Below are positions 9,682-21,223 of a stretch of 64,000 nucleotides of DNA, one piece after another. Numbering within the stretch: position 1 is the first letter of the stretch; every line of letters begins with the position of its first letter. The notes below the pieces were generated by a model, which saw nothing but the letters and a program-made list of their open reading frames with translations, ran no database searches and was not told the origin of the DNA. Origin of the DNA: Cunninghamia lanceolata. Its lineage: Eukaryota; Streptophyta; Pinopsida; Cupressales; Cupressaceae. Both the position numbers and the translations under genes were made by a program. The stretch spans positions 11,426,001-11,490,000 of the forward strand of contig BSBN01000187.1 of the NCBI GenBank assembly GCA_027924645.1, given 5' to 3'.

Positions 9682-10663
9682 ATGGAAAGTCCTAGTTATA
9701 GAATCATTCAGAAGATTAATTGAGATTGGATTGCTGAAATGTCAAGACCAATCTTCAAGGTCAATTGTAAATATATGCTCTTCTACATACTTAATGAAGA
9801 TGAAGTCCCTCTAATTACATACAATCATAAACTTTGAGTAATCTGTGAATGAATTCTAGATATGTTACTTTGATTTGTTGCATCCCTTGAAGTGCATTTT
9901 AGTCTGTACATGTTGTCTTCATTCCTTTCCTTTGAAGTTAGCATCAACCATATCTAACTGGGGAACATCCTAGTGAACATATGGTTTGATTTCCTTCTCT
10001 TCATGATAGTATCAAGAATATATATGGATCAATGGCTAAAGATTCATTAATTTCAGTAAAATCAATAAAGTTTAGTTCAAATTTGTTTAATTTCATTTGA
10101 TCATCATCATAATTGCAAATACACAGAAAATAATAAGCAAATCTAAAGAAATATGCTAACATCCCATAGGTAACTGAACATCTTTAGAATATTTTAGACA
10201 AAGTGCATACAAAATAGTAAATATCATGCAAGTAAACATGAATAATGGTAGAAATCATGGAAATACATGCTTTTAGGCACATCATCTAAACAAATTTATA
10301 GTGCAGAAGTGAAATTGAGTTAATAAGAGTGATATGTAGAAGAATTGATCAAACTTATATAAATATCTACCTGATCTGGTTAAGTACAGTAGGATTTAAC
10401 CCTGTTTGTTAAGGATTCATAGAAAATAGGTGTAACAAAGCATATCCAAATACGATGAACTTCAAAGCAGAAACATAAGGCCCCTTAAGGAAAAAAACAA
10501 TGCACATCAAACCACTAAGTAATGTCAGACGATTATGAACTAATCCACAAAGACTTGGGATTATGAAGTCTCTGAATTCATCATATCTTTCAAGATGATA
10601 AAGGTTTTATATGCATTTCTTTATCTATGTTTATTTATGACTAACATCATGATCAACATAAAT

Positions 10664-10682
10664 TGGTGCTAGAAGGAGGGCC
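10664..10682 (+). promoter_or_regulatory. X primer-binding site
   Basis: TGGTGCTAGAAGGAGGGCC, five bases inside the LTR end. Element Z has the same site with C for T at position 4. The priming tRNA is not identified. Confidence 0.75.
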
Positions 10683-11096
10683 AGACATCCTAATTTGGAA
10701 GGTTGTTGCTTGGATATTATTTCCTAAGTTTCAACGAGGCGATATTTTTAGAGTTCATAAGATTATGTCAGGTTTTGAATATTTGTGCACAGGTTCCATT
10801 TATTTTTTTATAATTTGAGGAAGTTGTCTATAAATATCTTATTCTTGTGAATAAATACTCTAATCTTTATAGTCAATTATTCAAATTTCCATAATCTGAT
10901 TCAATATTTGCAATTTCTACAAATACAGTGTAAATATCCTATCACTTTAGACTAGTGATCACAAATATCCACTTCAGAGGAGTAAATACCCTGATCTTTA
11001 AAGATCTAGTCAAAATATCCATATCTAGTTTCCAGTCATGAAGTTCTGGCTCACCAAACTAATACTAGGTCTAGATCCATTGGACCTTTTGAAGAA
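10683..11096 (+). other. X leader, noncoding
   Basis: No open frame of note. AT-rich; contains three ATATCC copies (10930-11025), the motif that is clustered in the X LTR at 19.2-19.7 kb. Confidence 0.6.
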
Positions 11097-13100
11097 TTGC
11101 CAATTCATAGACTTAGACCTCGTACGACTGATATCCATCACAGTCCAAGTACTATTCCACCAATATCTCTAGTTATAACTATTGTAATACCTTCAATATC
11201 TCCAATAGTGCCCCAAATACCTCAGATACCTCCTACAATGTTGTTCTTTATAGTGGAATCACCACTTATCTTTACTGCATGTCATCCTTTGCCAAAAAAT
11301 CTAGAAAAGATATGTCCTAAGTATCATCCTTACCAGGATGTAGAAGATCACATCCAAACTTACAAAGAAGCATGTTTTAGAGATCATATAGACCATGAAG
11401 ATGTAGTGTGTAGGTTATTTCCTTACTCATTAGGAGAAGAAGCATATAGTTGGTACATTAGTCTTACCAGGTCTACTTGGGCTGCCTTGGAGAAAGCTTT
11501 CCTAGAAAGGTTTAAAACACTAGTAGATCTGACTATTACATATCATATGTTTTCCACAATCAAAATAGATGAGGGAGAGCTAATCTCTAATTTCAATGCT
11601 AAGTTTTAGAAAATGTACTCCAAGCTAGTTGCTCCTTATAATGTTGGTGATGAGGCAGCAAGATCAATATATTATTTAGCCTTAGATCCCCTGACATCCA
11701 TGTTCATTAGGAGAACACATCCTGTAGTCACTACTCTAGCAGGTGCTTATGAAGAAGCCATTAAGGTCAATCAGTAGTTAACACCTGGCTTTGCTCCTAA
11801 GTCTAGATATCCTACATAACATGTACAACCCAAAGTTAATGGAGTCATGATACCTCCATCCATAATGCCTAACCCATTATAGGTACCTCCACTTAGTATC
11901 ATGCCCCCTCCAAATGGAAATGGCTAGATGATACCTCATCTTGGACATGCACAGTTCTTTCTTTAAACCTCAAAAAGAAAATGTAGTTACCAAAGCTCAA
12001 GAGGAGAAAGATGACATTAAGGAAATATCTACACAACTGAGAAAATTAACTACTGAAATCACACACATGAGGAGTCAAAATTTTATTCTCAATCAAATTA
12101 GAACAAAGGATATCCTGATAGAGGATATGGGAATAACAATGGCAGGTTGGGATATCCTAATAGGGGGTATAACAATGATAGGAATTTCAATAACAATAGA
12201 ATAAAAATGCTACCCCTAGGCCACTCAGAAATTGGAACACCTGGCCAAACAATGGCTCACTGCACTCACCATTGGATAATCAACCTCTTGCTAAACCTAA
12301 ACAGATTACTAGGGTGAATTTAGCAGAAGTTGCACTTACGAATTGATGCAAAATGCATAATACCAATGCACATGCTAAACTAGACTGCCCTCAATTCAAA
12401 ATAGAAGCCAATATTTTTTAGGCTGAAGTGTCTAATACTGCATGAGATCCTCCTTTCCCTAAGGGAAATGAAATTGTCCCCCTAGGATATGAGTCCGCCC
12501 TAGTTCTTGAAAGCACTAACAGTCATCAGCATCACCAGATAACCTCAACTCATGAAAATTATACTTTGGCATGTGAAGAGTCTACCCTAGCATTTGAGTC
12601 AAACTATGTGTTCCCTTTTGAAGATGAAAATGAGCCTGAATAGGAACCTGAAGAGGTCCATGCTTACCAATAGAAATATCAAGGTAGACATAATTATAAC
12701 CTTAGGAGCAATGTAAACAGACCAGTTGGTCCATTGACCACATCTGTTCCTCCCAACAATTTTAATACACCACCAGATCCAAAAGCTAGTAATAATCTTG
12801 GTCCTCTTAAGGTGAATACTTAGTACTTCACACCCCCAAATATGGTGTCAAAAGCCATCATTTAGTTACTTGAATCAAATAAACTTGTTACATGTTTGGC
12901 AGAAGAGATGATAAAGATAAATATTAGCTTGTCATTGTCAAAATTGTTAAAGACCCTAGCCATCAAGAAAGCCTTCTTGAAATCCTTAGATGAATCCACA
13001 ACTAGAGATGATAATCCTGGTCATAATCCGAATCACATCATGACTAGAGATCCTGTACCAAAAGAAATTACTGTGAAACATAAAGTGCAGGCTACTATCT
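11097..13100 (+). pseudogene. X gag
   Basis: Structural Gag that builds the virus-like particle. 11097-11609 has a retrotransposon-gag (PF03732-like) core: YHPYQDVEDHIQTYKEAC, then CRLFPYSLGEEAYSWYISL and AALEKAFLERFKTL. A TAG at 11607 interrupts, and homology continues to about 11820. A charged, probably coiled-coil stretch follows (11941-12100, KDDIKEISTQLRKLTTEI). A zinc-knuckle-like motif of the C-x2-H-x4-H-x4-C kind lies at 12347-12391 (CKMHNTNAHAKLDCP); this form, with His as second ligand, is seen in Tat/Athila-type elements. Frames 3, 1 and 2 are used in turn, so at least two frameshifts are present, with many TAG stops. Confidence 0.85.
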
Positions 13101-13120
13101 AAGCTTTCAAAACCTCACGC

Positions 13121-13783
13121 ATGACTCTATACAGAGATAAGTCTAAATCACCTCCATTCTTGCTTACATTGAGGATATTTGGCAAGAATTTACACAATTG
13201 TCTAGTGGATTCAGGTGCATCAACTAATGTGATGCCCTTGTCCATTTGCGATGCTTTAGGTTTACATCCATCGAAAACCCTTAAGAAGGCCATAGAACTT
13301 GACAAAACAGAAGTGAGTGTGGTAGGAGAATTAACTCATATCCACATGCATCTTGCATTAGACCCAAGGGTGCAATATTACATTAATATCCAGGCAGTGG
13401 ATATCCCTGATACCTATGGGATGCTTCTTAGAAAAGACTGGTCTAAAATGTTAAATGGTTACATGGCCATTGACTTTAGTCATATGTGGTTACCTTGGAA
13501 AGGAATCCCCAATCAGATAAGGATAGAAGCTGAACCTAGGATGAAACACATGATAACAAAGTACAACAATACAAATGAGGTATTATATGTAGACATTGAG
13601 CTAGGGGTTTATGCTATAAGACCTCAAGCTATTAGACTCGAAGAAGTCCTGATGTGTAACATGCAAGCACATGGAAATAGTGATCTAGAGGGCAGGATGA
13701 TCATTGAATCTGATTACAGTTCTACTAATGAAGTAGTTGATCACTTTGCTAAATTTGAGAAGTACTTATCAAGAGAAATCTAA
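13121..13783 (+). pseudogene. X aspartic protease
   Basis: Retropepsin that processes the polyprotein. The active-site block is LVDSGASTNVMPLSICDALG (near 13201-13260), with the canonical DSGAS. It is followed by the usual second-strand region and YGMLLRKDWSKML near 13418. The domain is open for 220 codons and in the same frame as the gag zinc knuckle. The last third (after about 13560) is linker rather than protease. Confidence 0.9.
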
Positions 13784-14480
13784 AAGCGCTATTTGCTAGG
13801 TACATCATTTGAAGATATCCTAATATCTATATAGTGCAGACTTCATGATGAGGCACATTCAGAAAAAAATGTGAGATATGCTTGGATATGATTAAACTAG
13901 AAAAAAATAGCCTCGAGGGTAGATCATCATCGATTGAGGTAAGTGAAGTATTTGATGATGATGATATTGATTCTTGTATGTTTTCTTCAGATATAGGAGA
14001 GCATGATCAGACAATACATCAGGATAATGTTTGCATACACCATTTGGAAGAGATCTTGGCATGTGAAGGGATGCACCACCATGAGGAGAAAAATATTGTC
14101 ACCCCAGGGACCGACTACCTTATTGAATCTTACTACGAGTTATCTAATGAGGATAGAGGGAGTCACCTAACTCAATTTGAAGAATTCTTGTCTAAACAAA
14201 TTCAGAGAGATATTCTACAAGGAAATCCTCCACATCATGTACTGATGGAAGGGTGATGTAGGCTTCACAAGACATTACATGCAGAAGTAACATGTGCCTT
14301 GTGCCTTCATAAATTGAGTAAGGAAGAGCATTTGTGCTCAAGAAATGAACCACATGATATCAGGGATATCCCTAAAGATGCAAGAAAAGAGATTGCAGTA
14401 TACCCTGGTGATAAAGGTGGTAGCATCAAAGAGATGAAAAGAGAAGATGTTCAATAGGATGGTATCTAAGAGAAATACTC
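13784..14480 (+). pseudogene. X linker between protease and extra RNase H
   Basis: Acidic, His-rich and without a recognised domain. 13882-14256 is open (124 codons) and contains an Asp-Asp-Asp-Asp-Ile-Asp run near 13951. It resembles the preceding protease tail (both have Phe-Glu-[EK]-[FY]-Leu-Ser-[RK] segments: 13751 and 14177), which suggests an internal duplication. Confidence 0.55.
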
Positions 14481-14484
14481 AGAC

Positions 14485-15174
14485 ATGGCAAAAAGAGAAC
14501 CACAAAAGTTGAAATGGATATCTTCAGGTACAGCTGCAAGAGCTAAAAGGAAAAGAGAAGGTCCTGACAAACCTTTGACAGAGGATAATCTATGGATTCT
14601 AAGATTTGATGGCTCTAAATCTAAACAAGGAGCTGGAGTAGGCATTGAGCTCATTGACGCATCAGGGAGGTCATTTCTAGTAGCATACCGATTGTAGTTC
14701 CCTTGCACAAATAATGTGGTTGAGTACAAAGCCTTGATCCATGGGTTGATGTTTACTCTTAAGAAGAAAGTTAAAATTCTACATGTCTATGGAGACTCAT
14801 AATTAGTGGTAAAACAAGTCAAGAGTATCTATGCATGTAACTATTAAAAACTGTCAAACTACATGCATAGAGTTTCGGATTTAATAGAAGGATTTGATGC
14901 ATTCAACATCATGCATGTCCCTAGAGAACAAAATCATAGAGTTGATGCACTGGCATAGGCTGCCAGCACATTGGAACCTCTATCCATCTCTGGAATGAAA
15001 AGATTTTTAGTAGAATTGGTATCAGTGTCGTCCATACCAGATAATGTCACTAATTTACAAGTGTTTGATGATGACCAACATATCTTGGATTTCATAGAAA
15101 ATAGGGATATATTCGAAGCATAGATCTTAGATGAGAAGAATTTAGAAGATCATGTATGGGAAGATGAAGAAATC
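14485..15174 (+). pseudogene. X extra RNase H (aRNH type), upstream of RT
   Basis: Second RNase H, of the archaeal/plant-like type that Tat-clade gypsy elements acquired. Motifs in order: WILRFDGSKSKQGAGVG (first Asp), NNVVEYKALIHGL (Glu), VYGDS (Asp, next codon now a stop) and NHRVDALA (last Asp). All four acidic residues are readable. The notable point is position: it lies between protease and reverse transcriptase, whereas Tat elements as I know them usually carry it after the RT-RNase H unit. Stops at 14695, about 14801 and 14846, among others. Confidence 0.85.
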
Positions 15175-16260
15175 ATGGACTTGCCAAGCAACAAAATTCC
15201 CAAAGACATGATTGACCTTGAAAGAGATTTTGATTTGGACAAAATGATAGAACAAAAAGACCTCCCCAAGATAGATGGAGGAGAATATTCACCTGTCAAC
15301 ATAGGACAGAGCGAGGACACAAGGAATGTCCTGATCGGTAATGTTTGTTCTGAAGAAGAAAAAGAAGGAATAACTCAGGCACTAAAAGATTATATCCATG
15401 TCATTTCCTAGACCTATGATGAACTAAAAACATATGACACTTCTATTATCACTCACACAGTACCACTGAAGCCAGATGCCAAGCCATTTAGGCAAAAACA
15501 GAGGCCAGTCAATGCATTGCTGGAGCCCATTATATTTGAAGAAGTCAAAAATTTACTGCATGCAAGGATCATATTTCCTGTCAGGCACTCAATATGGGTA
15601 GCCAATCTAGTCCCAGTCAGGAAAAATAATGGAACCATACGTCTGTGTGTGGACTTCAGAAATCTAAATAGAGCATCAGAAAAGGACAATAACCCTTTAC
15701 CCTCACTAGATGAAGTTTTGCAGATAGTGACTGGAACTCAAATGATGTCCTTCTTGGATGGTTTTATAGGATACAATCAGGTGATGGTGGACAAGATTGA
15801 TAGATTAAAGACAACATTCACCACCCAGTGGGGGATATTTGCTTATAGACGTATGCCATTTGGCTTGATTAATGCTAGAGCCACATTCCAATGTGCAATG
15901 GACATAGCATTCAGGGGCTTAGTTGGGCAATACATAGTCATATACATGGATGACTTAACTATTTTCTCAAAGAAGAGACAAGACCACATATAAGACCTTA
16001 GAAAGGTGCTTAAGAAGTGTGAGCAATATGCTATCTCATTAAACCCAAAGAAGTACATATTTGGAGTGACCACAGGTAAGTTGCTTGGTCATGTAATATT
16101 AGAAAATCTGATCACCATTGACCCTACTTGGGTTGATTCAATAATGAAACTACAACTTCTAGGGAGTAAAAAGGAGCTAAAATCTTACTTTGGTAAGATT
16201 AATTTTGTGAGGAAATTCATAACAGGATTTGCAAAAATTGTCAGGCCTCTCAATGCCATG
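15175..16260 (+). pseudogene. X reverse transcriptase
   Basis: RVT_1 domain. Blocks: VRHSIWVANLVPVRKNNG and IRLCVDFRNLNRAS (near 15579-15678), MMSFLDGFIGYNQV (near 15742), TTFTTQWGIFAYRRMPFGL (near 15813) and the catalytic YIVIYMDDLTIFSKK (near 15931-15975), which keeps YMDD. Then ISLNPKKYIFGV and GKLLGHVI. TAG stops near 15409 and a TAA near 15991 break the frame. The N-terminal linker has SNKIPKDMIDLERDFD, closely matched in element W by TNKIPKGLVALERVFD, which ties the two elements to one lineage. Confidence 0.93.
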
Positions 16261-16860
16261 CTCAAGAAAGATGCAAAAATAGAATGGACACTTGAGGCAA
16301 AAGATGCATTTGAATATATCAAGAAATCCATAGTAGATGCACCTATTTTGATCAGCCCAGATTACACAAGAGACATTTATATCTATTCATTCGCAACAGT
16401 CCTGACACAGAGAAGTGAAGAAAAGGAAGAGAAGCCCATCACTTTTATGAGTTCTCCATTAAGAGATGCAGAGCTCAGGTACATGGATGTTGAAAGGCAA
16501 GCCCTTGCCCTAGTCAGAGAAGTAAAGAAATTTAGACACTATATCTTGAGAAGCAAGGTAATTGTTGTACCTGATGCAGCGGTCACGATGCTCCTGATGC
16601 ATAGTGAACTTGGAGAGAAGAGAGCAAAATGGATAACAGTGCTCCAAGAATATGATATGGACATCACCCCCATGAATCTAGTTAGAGGACAAGCCATAAG
16701 CCAGATGATTTCTGAAATTGACCCAAACTTGATAAGTCAGCAATATGTTGTAGACACAAAAGAAAATGGTTATTGGTACTTAGATATCAGACATATCCTG
16801 ATCATCGGGAGATGTCCCCCTAAAATGCAAGCCTCTCAGAGGAGAGCCCTAAAGATTAAA
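16261..16860 (+). pseudogene. X pol RNase H, catalytically degenerate
   Basis: The usual Ty3/gypsy RNase H follows the RT: AKIEWTLEAKDAFEYIKK, then PITFMSSPLRDAELRYMDVERQALALV and REVKKFRHYILRSKV. The block that normally carries the first catalytic Asp (DAS-type) reads IYSFATVLTQ, so that Asp is gone although the reading frame is open here. This agrees with the known Tat pattern, in which the original RNase H decays into a connection domain after a second one is gained. Confidence 0.85.
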
Positions 16861-17997
16861 TCATAGAAATACATGATCAAAGGAGGGGTCCTCTTCAAGA
16901 GAAACTATGAAGGGATATACCTTAGGTGCCTGGACAAGCCAGAATTTGATAAATTTGGAACAGCACATGCATCTCACTTGGCCACTACACATGTTATCCT
17001 GAGAGCATGATATTATTGGCCAACCATCTTTAAAGACACCACTAATCACATCAAATTATGTCACACTTGTCAGATTGCTTCTAGTAAGGAAAGATATGTT
17101 TCTCAGCCCCTACAACCAGTCATGGAGATGCACCCATTTGCACAATGGGGCATGGACTTCATCGGTCCCATCAATCCTCTATCATCCTTGGCACACATGT
17201 ATGTATTGACAATCACCAATTACTACACCAGGTGGACTGAAGTAGTCAACAGTAAGACTTGTAGTACCGAGGATGTGATCAAATTCCTAGAAAGAAATAT
17301 TATTACTAGGTATGGAGTTCCTTATGCCCTTGTGTGTGATAATGGACTTGCTTTTGCATCTTTAAAATTGTCTAGTTGGGATTTTGATCATAGGGTGATT
17401 TTAAAGTTTTCTTCAAATTATTATCCCCAAGGTAATGGCTTAGCAGAGTCAACAAATAAGAACTTACTAAACATCATAAAGAAACTAATTGAAAAGAATC
17501 CCAGGGAATGGAATACCTTACTTAAATACGCCCTGTGGGTAGATCGAACTAGAATGAAGACTGTCCTGGGAAATTCCCCTTATCAGTTAGTTTATGGGGT
17601 GGATCCCATCCTCCTTATCAACCTAAAAATCCCTACACTGCAATTTGCATAGGAATATCTAAGTATCGATAACAAACAAGAAGTCAAGTTACTTCAACTC
17701 ATGCACCAAGAAGAGAAGAGAGATAGAATGATTGACCAATTCACCAAAAATCAGGCTACTTTCAAACATTGGTTTGATAAGAGAGCTAAAGTAAAAGCCT
17801 TTGGAATATCAAACCTAGTCCTATCATGGGACAAAGCACATGAAAGGAAAGGTGACCGTGGAAAATTCAATAAACTTTGGATATGTCCCTTCCAAATCTT
17901 AGAAATCCTAAGTGACAACAAATATAGACTTAAAACTTTAACAAGTGAAGATGTCCAATTTCCAGTCAATGGGCAATACCTTAAACATTATTTCTAG
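16861..17997 (+). pseudogene. X integrase
   Basis: The zinc-binding module is visible as HASHLATTHV then CHTCQ (16966-17075), after a TAG at 16864. The catalytic core has QWGMDFIGPI (first Asp, near 17143), VCDNGLAF (second Asp, near 17335) and YPQGNGLAESTNKNLL (Glu, near 17424), so D-D-E is intact. Then PREWNTLLKYALWVDRTRMK. The C-terminal part (17701-17997) has the RAKVKAFGISNLVLSWD and FNKLWICPFQILEIL segments, the usual gypsy C-terminal domain. A TAG at 17650 separates the two. Pol ends at 17997. Confidence 0.93.
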
Positions 17998-18864
17998 GCC
18001 TAGAGAGGTCATGTCATGACATTATACCATATGTGCATCATGTATAGTTGTTTGTATAGTTGGTTTTGTGTGTGTTTGTTTTGTTTTGCATGTTGTTGAG
18101 TCCTTATTTTTCTCTGGCAAGATGAGGTACCTTTTCACTTTAGAAAACCACTCAAATTGTTAGAATTCAAGAAATGAAAACAAATTCTTATATAGGTTGT
18201 AATTCATATTGGGTAGATGTTCCTGATCAAGTCTATGATATCCAGTTCATCAATGATACTTTTTCCTATTCAAGGAGATCCTCACATGACTCACCTAACA
18301 ACCTTGGGTTTGTTGAACATACCAGTGTATGTGTTAGGTGAAAAATCTAAAGGTTACCCTTGCTAGCATTGGGGTTCTCAACCTAAACAACAACTGATCA
18401 CACCTTGCAAAATGTGCTTACATGATGACATCTTATGAATACTTATTCAAAAGAAAATAAATATGTTGAATATCTAGGATCTAGATAATTAGGCCATCTA
18501 AGTAATTCTACTGGGTCTATAGACGCTTGCTAGTAGTGGGGCTCTACTTAGGGGAATTGCAACAATAACCTTGTTGGGGCTATGGATGCTTGCTGGCAGC
18601 AAGGCTCTATCCAGGTTGGCTATGAGGGATAACCCAAACTATGTAGCTTAACACCAGTCACTAGTGTTTTCAACTTATCTTCAAGATGAGGGACATGAAT
18701 CACATGTACACACCTAGTCCATTTTTAGCATTGTTCTAATGATGAACATGATATCATTCAGAAAGATCAGAATGTTTACTTGATAAGAATTGGAACACTA
18801 TGTTCTAATTTGTCCTCATCCCTTGAATTATTTGAATTTTTTTGTTTTCTTTGGTGGCAAGTTT
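17998..18864 (+). other. X 3' noncoding region before the LTR
   Basis: No gene. It contains the block conserved with Z (18281-18720). No clear polypurine tract directly precedes the inferred LTR start at 18865; the sequence there is T-rich (18835-18865). The same lack is seen in Z. Confidence 0.7.
18281..18720 (+). other. Conserved noncoding block shared by X and Z
   Basis: About 440 bp aligning with 40591-41067 of Z, just upstream of the 3' LTR in both. The best part has two diverged direct repeats (18513-18547 and 18576-18610) of the form CTATGGAYGCTTGCTGGCAG...GGCTCTA. Its conservation between elements with unrelated internal ORFs suggests a cis-acting RNA or DNA signal. Confidence 0.75.
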
Positions 18865-19199
18865 TGTGGTTACACAACATGCTCCATTTTGTTCCAGCAA
18901 AATAGGGACCCAACTTTTCACTTGCTTGTTTGTTCCCTTGCTTTGGGCAGTATGGTAAAAGAGTCAGGACCAGATGCATGTCAGGATGTCATCCTGTGCC
19001 TATCAAGACCTCAAAAGGGACAGGTTAATTTTCAACATTAGATTTCATTATCATAAACCTCATCAAGTGAAAGGTCATGAGATTTTAAACAAGTTTTCCT
19101 TTTGAAGCACCCCAAAATTCCTCTAGAATAAGAAGTTATGCCTGGTCAAACCTTGGTCAAAGGTCATCTAGATATTCACATTCTGTATCCAGATGTTAT

Positions 19200-19685
19200 T
19201 CTTAATATCCAGACGTCAAATTTAACTCCTCCAGTCGGTTGAATGTCACTTGCATTGGGATATTCCTACACATCTGAATAGTAACGTAACATCTGGATGT
19301 TATCTTCTGATATCCCGACGTGAAATGTCTATATCCTGCTAAGATCATGTCTTCACTGTGTATATTAGATTCTTACGTCATATGGATGATAGACCCATAG
19401 GGACATTAGAATGTGTGGATATCAAGTTTTTTGATATCCTCCTCTCGATGATGTCATGTCATCTTCACCTTATGTAGAGTCTCGAGCACGCTTATGTCAT
19501 CAAGACTTTCACCTGTATGGATATTACATCTCATAATATCCATACCTAAGACTTAATATCCCCATCCTACTTATGTCTTCCTATCTCTATGTAATGAAGA
19601 AACTTCATTCCACTTACATCATTAGGATATTAGGCCTACATGGATATTTAGCACTCTAATATCCTGATACCCAAATATCCATGCA
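19200..19685 (+). repeat. Dispersed ATATCC/GGATAT motif array in X U3
   Basis: I count 13 copies of ATATCC or its complement in about 480 bp, irregularly spaced, in both orientations, with varied sequence between them. Chance would give fewer than one. Related CATCTGGATG/TCCAGATG words are mixed in. Confidence 0.8.
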
Positions 19686-20444
19686 CCTACGTAACCAATG
19701 GCATGAAGCCACGTGTCCACATAGACATCTCTACCTAACATGAATGAAAATCAAGACCTAAATAGGGAACACTTGGTCAACAATAGTTGACCTGATTTGA
19801 TGATGTCACTTAGACCATTTTCATCTGGATGGATCCACATGAATATTCCTTACCGGATTTTTTGTTTGGCACCCTGTGCTTTTTGTAATAAATGTGAACT
19901 AGATGCCATTGGCATTTAAATTTGAAAATGTGTGAATGGGCACTTGTGATAATCCTAGGTGATCTCACTAAAACAAGTTGTCAAATCACTCCCTGAATCA
20001 TTAATATGCCCTAAATCACAAATTAATTGAATTAAAAGAAAACTCTAAGTTCATAATCGATACTTTACATTCAAAATTGTGTTATTATCAGAGTGAAAGT
20101 GATTTTTACTAGTTATAGAGCTGCTACTGAGTTTATTGTTGAGAGTTTGAGTTAAGAATATAGGGAAGAAGGAGATTAAGAGTGGGGATATTTGTCTGTG
20201 GTGCATAGTTCTTTAACACAACTTGTAATTAGGGTAAAACGTCACATAGGTATGTTGAAGTCGGTCCCCTCTCATTTTTTTTATAGAGTACTATGATTCA
20301 TCAGGTACAGGATGATATGGATAGGAGCTAGCTGGGTTTTGTTTATAATTGGGTTCAATTGGTTTACTTATAGGGTTATTCCTTGAAAAGCATAAGATTC
20401 TATTAGCTAACCTTATATATATACATTCCTTGTTTGAGACCCAT

Positions 20445-20458
20445 GTCTTTACTTGCAG
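20445..20458 (+). promoter_or_regulatory. Candidate 3' splice site before the X LTR ORF
   Basis: GTCTTTACTTGCAG, a pyrimidine-rich tract ending in CAG, eight bases before the first ATG of the LTR ORF (20466). The Z LTR has a similar TGTCTTGTCTTGCAG at 37217-37231. It could make a subgenomic RNA for the LTR ORF. Confidence 0.4.
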
Positions 20459-20465
20459 GTCAATC

Positions 20466-21223
20466 ATGTCTCAACCACGGATGGACAAGAGGGATTCAAA
20501 ATTCCACTAGGACATCTTCTTAAGGATGAACAGTATTTGCCACACTCAAGGATATGCAGAGGACACACATTGTGGGAACACTAATATAGAAGCCTTCAGA
20601 ACAAGAATAAATAATAGGGAGGATAACCCTATCCTCAAGAACATGGTGATGACAGGAATGTATTATGCAGCCGGATTCCCCTATGTTGCAGAAGCCCTAG
20701 AGTTGTTGGTTGCATGCGTCCAAAACTAAAATGTGGTTACTAGAAGGGTAGAAAAGGAAGGGAGGGTTTTTGCCAAATTCTCCATATATGGCATCTCTAC
20801 CGCTTTCAAATTGTCAACAGTTCGCGGGATGTTTGTACCAGATTTCACAAAATTGGCAAAAGAATACAATACAAGTATGAAGGCCTAGATTTAAGTGATT
20901 TATTTACGTTGGAGACATCCAACCAATACAGCTAAAGAAGTGGCTAAAATGTCACAGCACCTTTATATGTATGACTTCTTAGAGGAAGTGCAATACATGA
21001 TATTCCTACTCAGCAGGATGAATGGGATGCCCAGATGTGGCAATTTTGAACCTTGGATGTTCAGACTAATCAGGCTAGTCATTGAAAATCTAGAAACCAA
21101 GATACAATGGTCTAAGATGATTAGTGATTCCTTCTATGATTAGGTCATCATATGGAAGAAGATTAAGGACATGATATTTAAGATGACAGGATACCTGGTC
21201 CATGCTTTTGCCGCCAAAGGCAC
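20466..21223 (+). pseudogene. LTR ORF of X, N-terminal part
   Basis: One frame runs from ATG 20466 to the Y insertion, with stops at about 20508, 20727, 20883, 20889 and 21140. It looks coding: segments such as MTGMYYAAGFPYVAEALELL, EGRVFAKFSIYGISTAFKL, FTKLAKEY and KMTGYLVHAFAAKG have normal protein composition. The frame continues exactly across Y when one copy of the target duplication is removed. The region around LAKEYNTSMKA aligns by eye with LEKEY-RMDATYKG of the W LTR ORF. No known family recognised. Position after pol suggests an env-like third gene, but no signal peptide or membrane segment is evident. Confidence 0.7.

Larger units (their letters stand above)
8847..10658 (+). repeat. 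X 5' LTR, last 1.8 kb only
   Basis: Matches 33431-35237 over its full length with small indels. It ends GATCAACA and is followed after TAAAT by the primer-binding site. Contents: C-terminal part of the LTR ORF (to 9504), TATA box (9673-9681), then about 980 bp to the LTR end. The left part is lost at the junction with the Y' LTR; the expected upstream LTR sequence is not found to its left. Confidence 0.88.
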
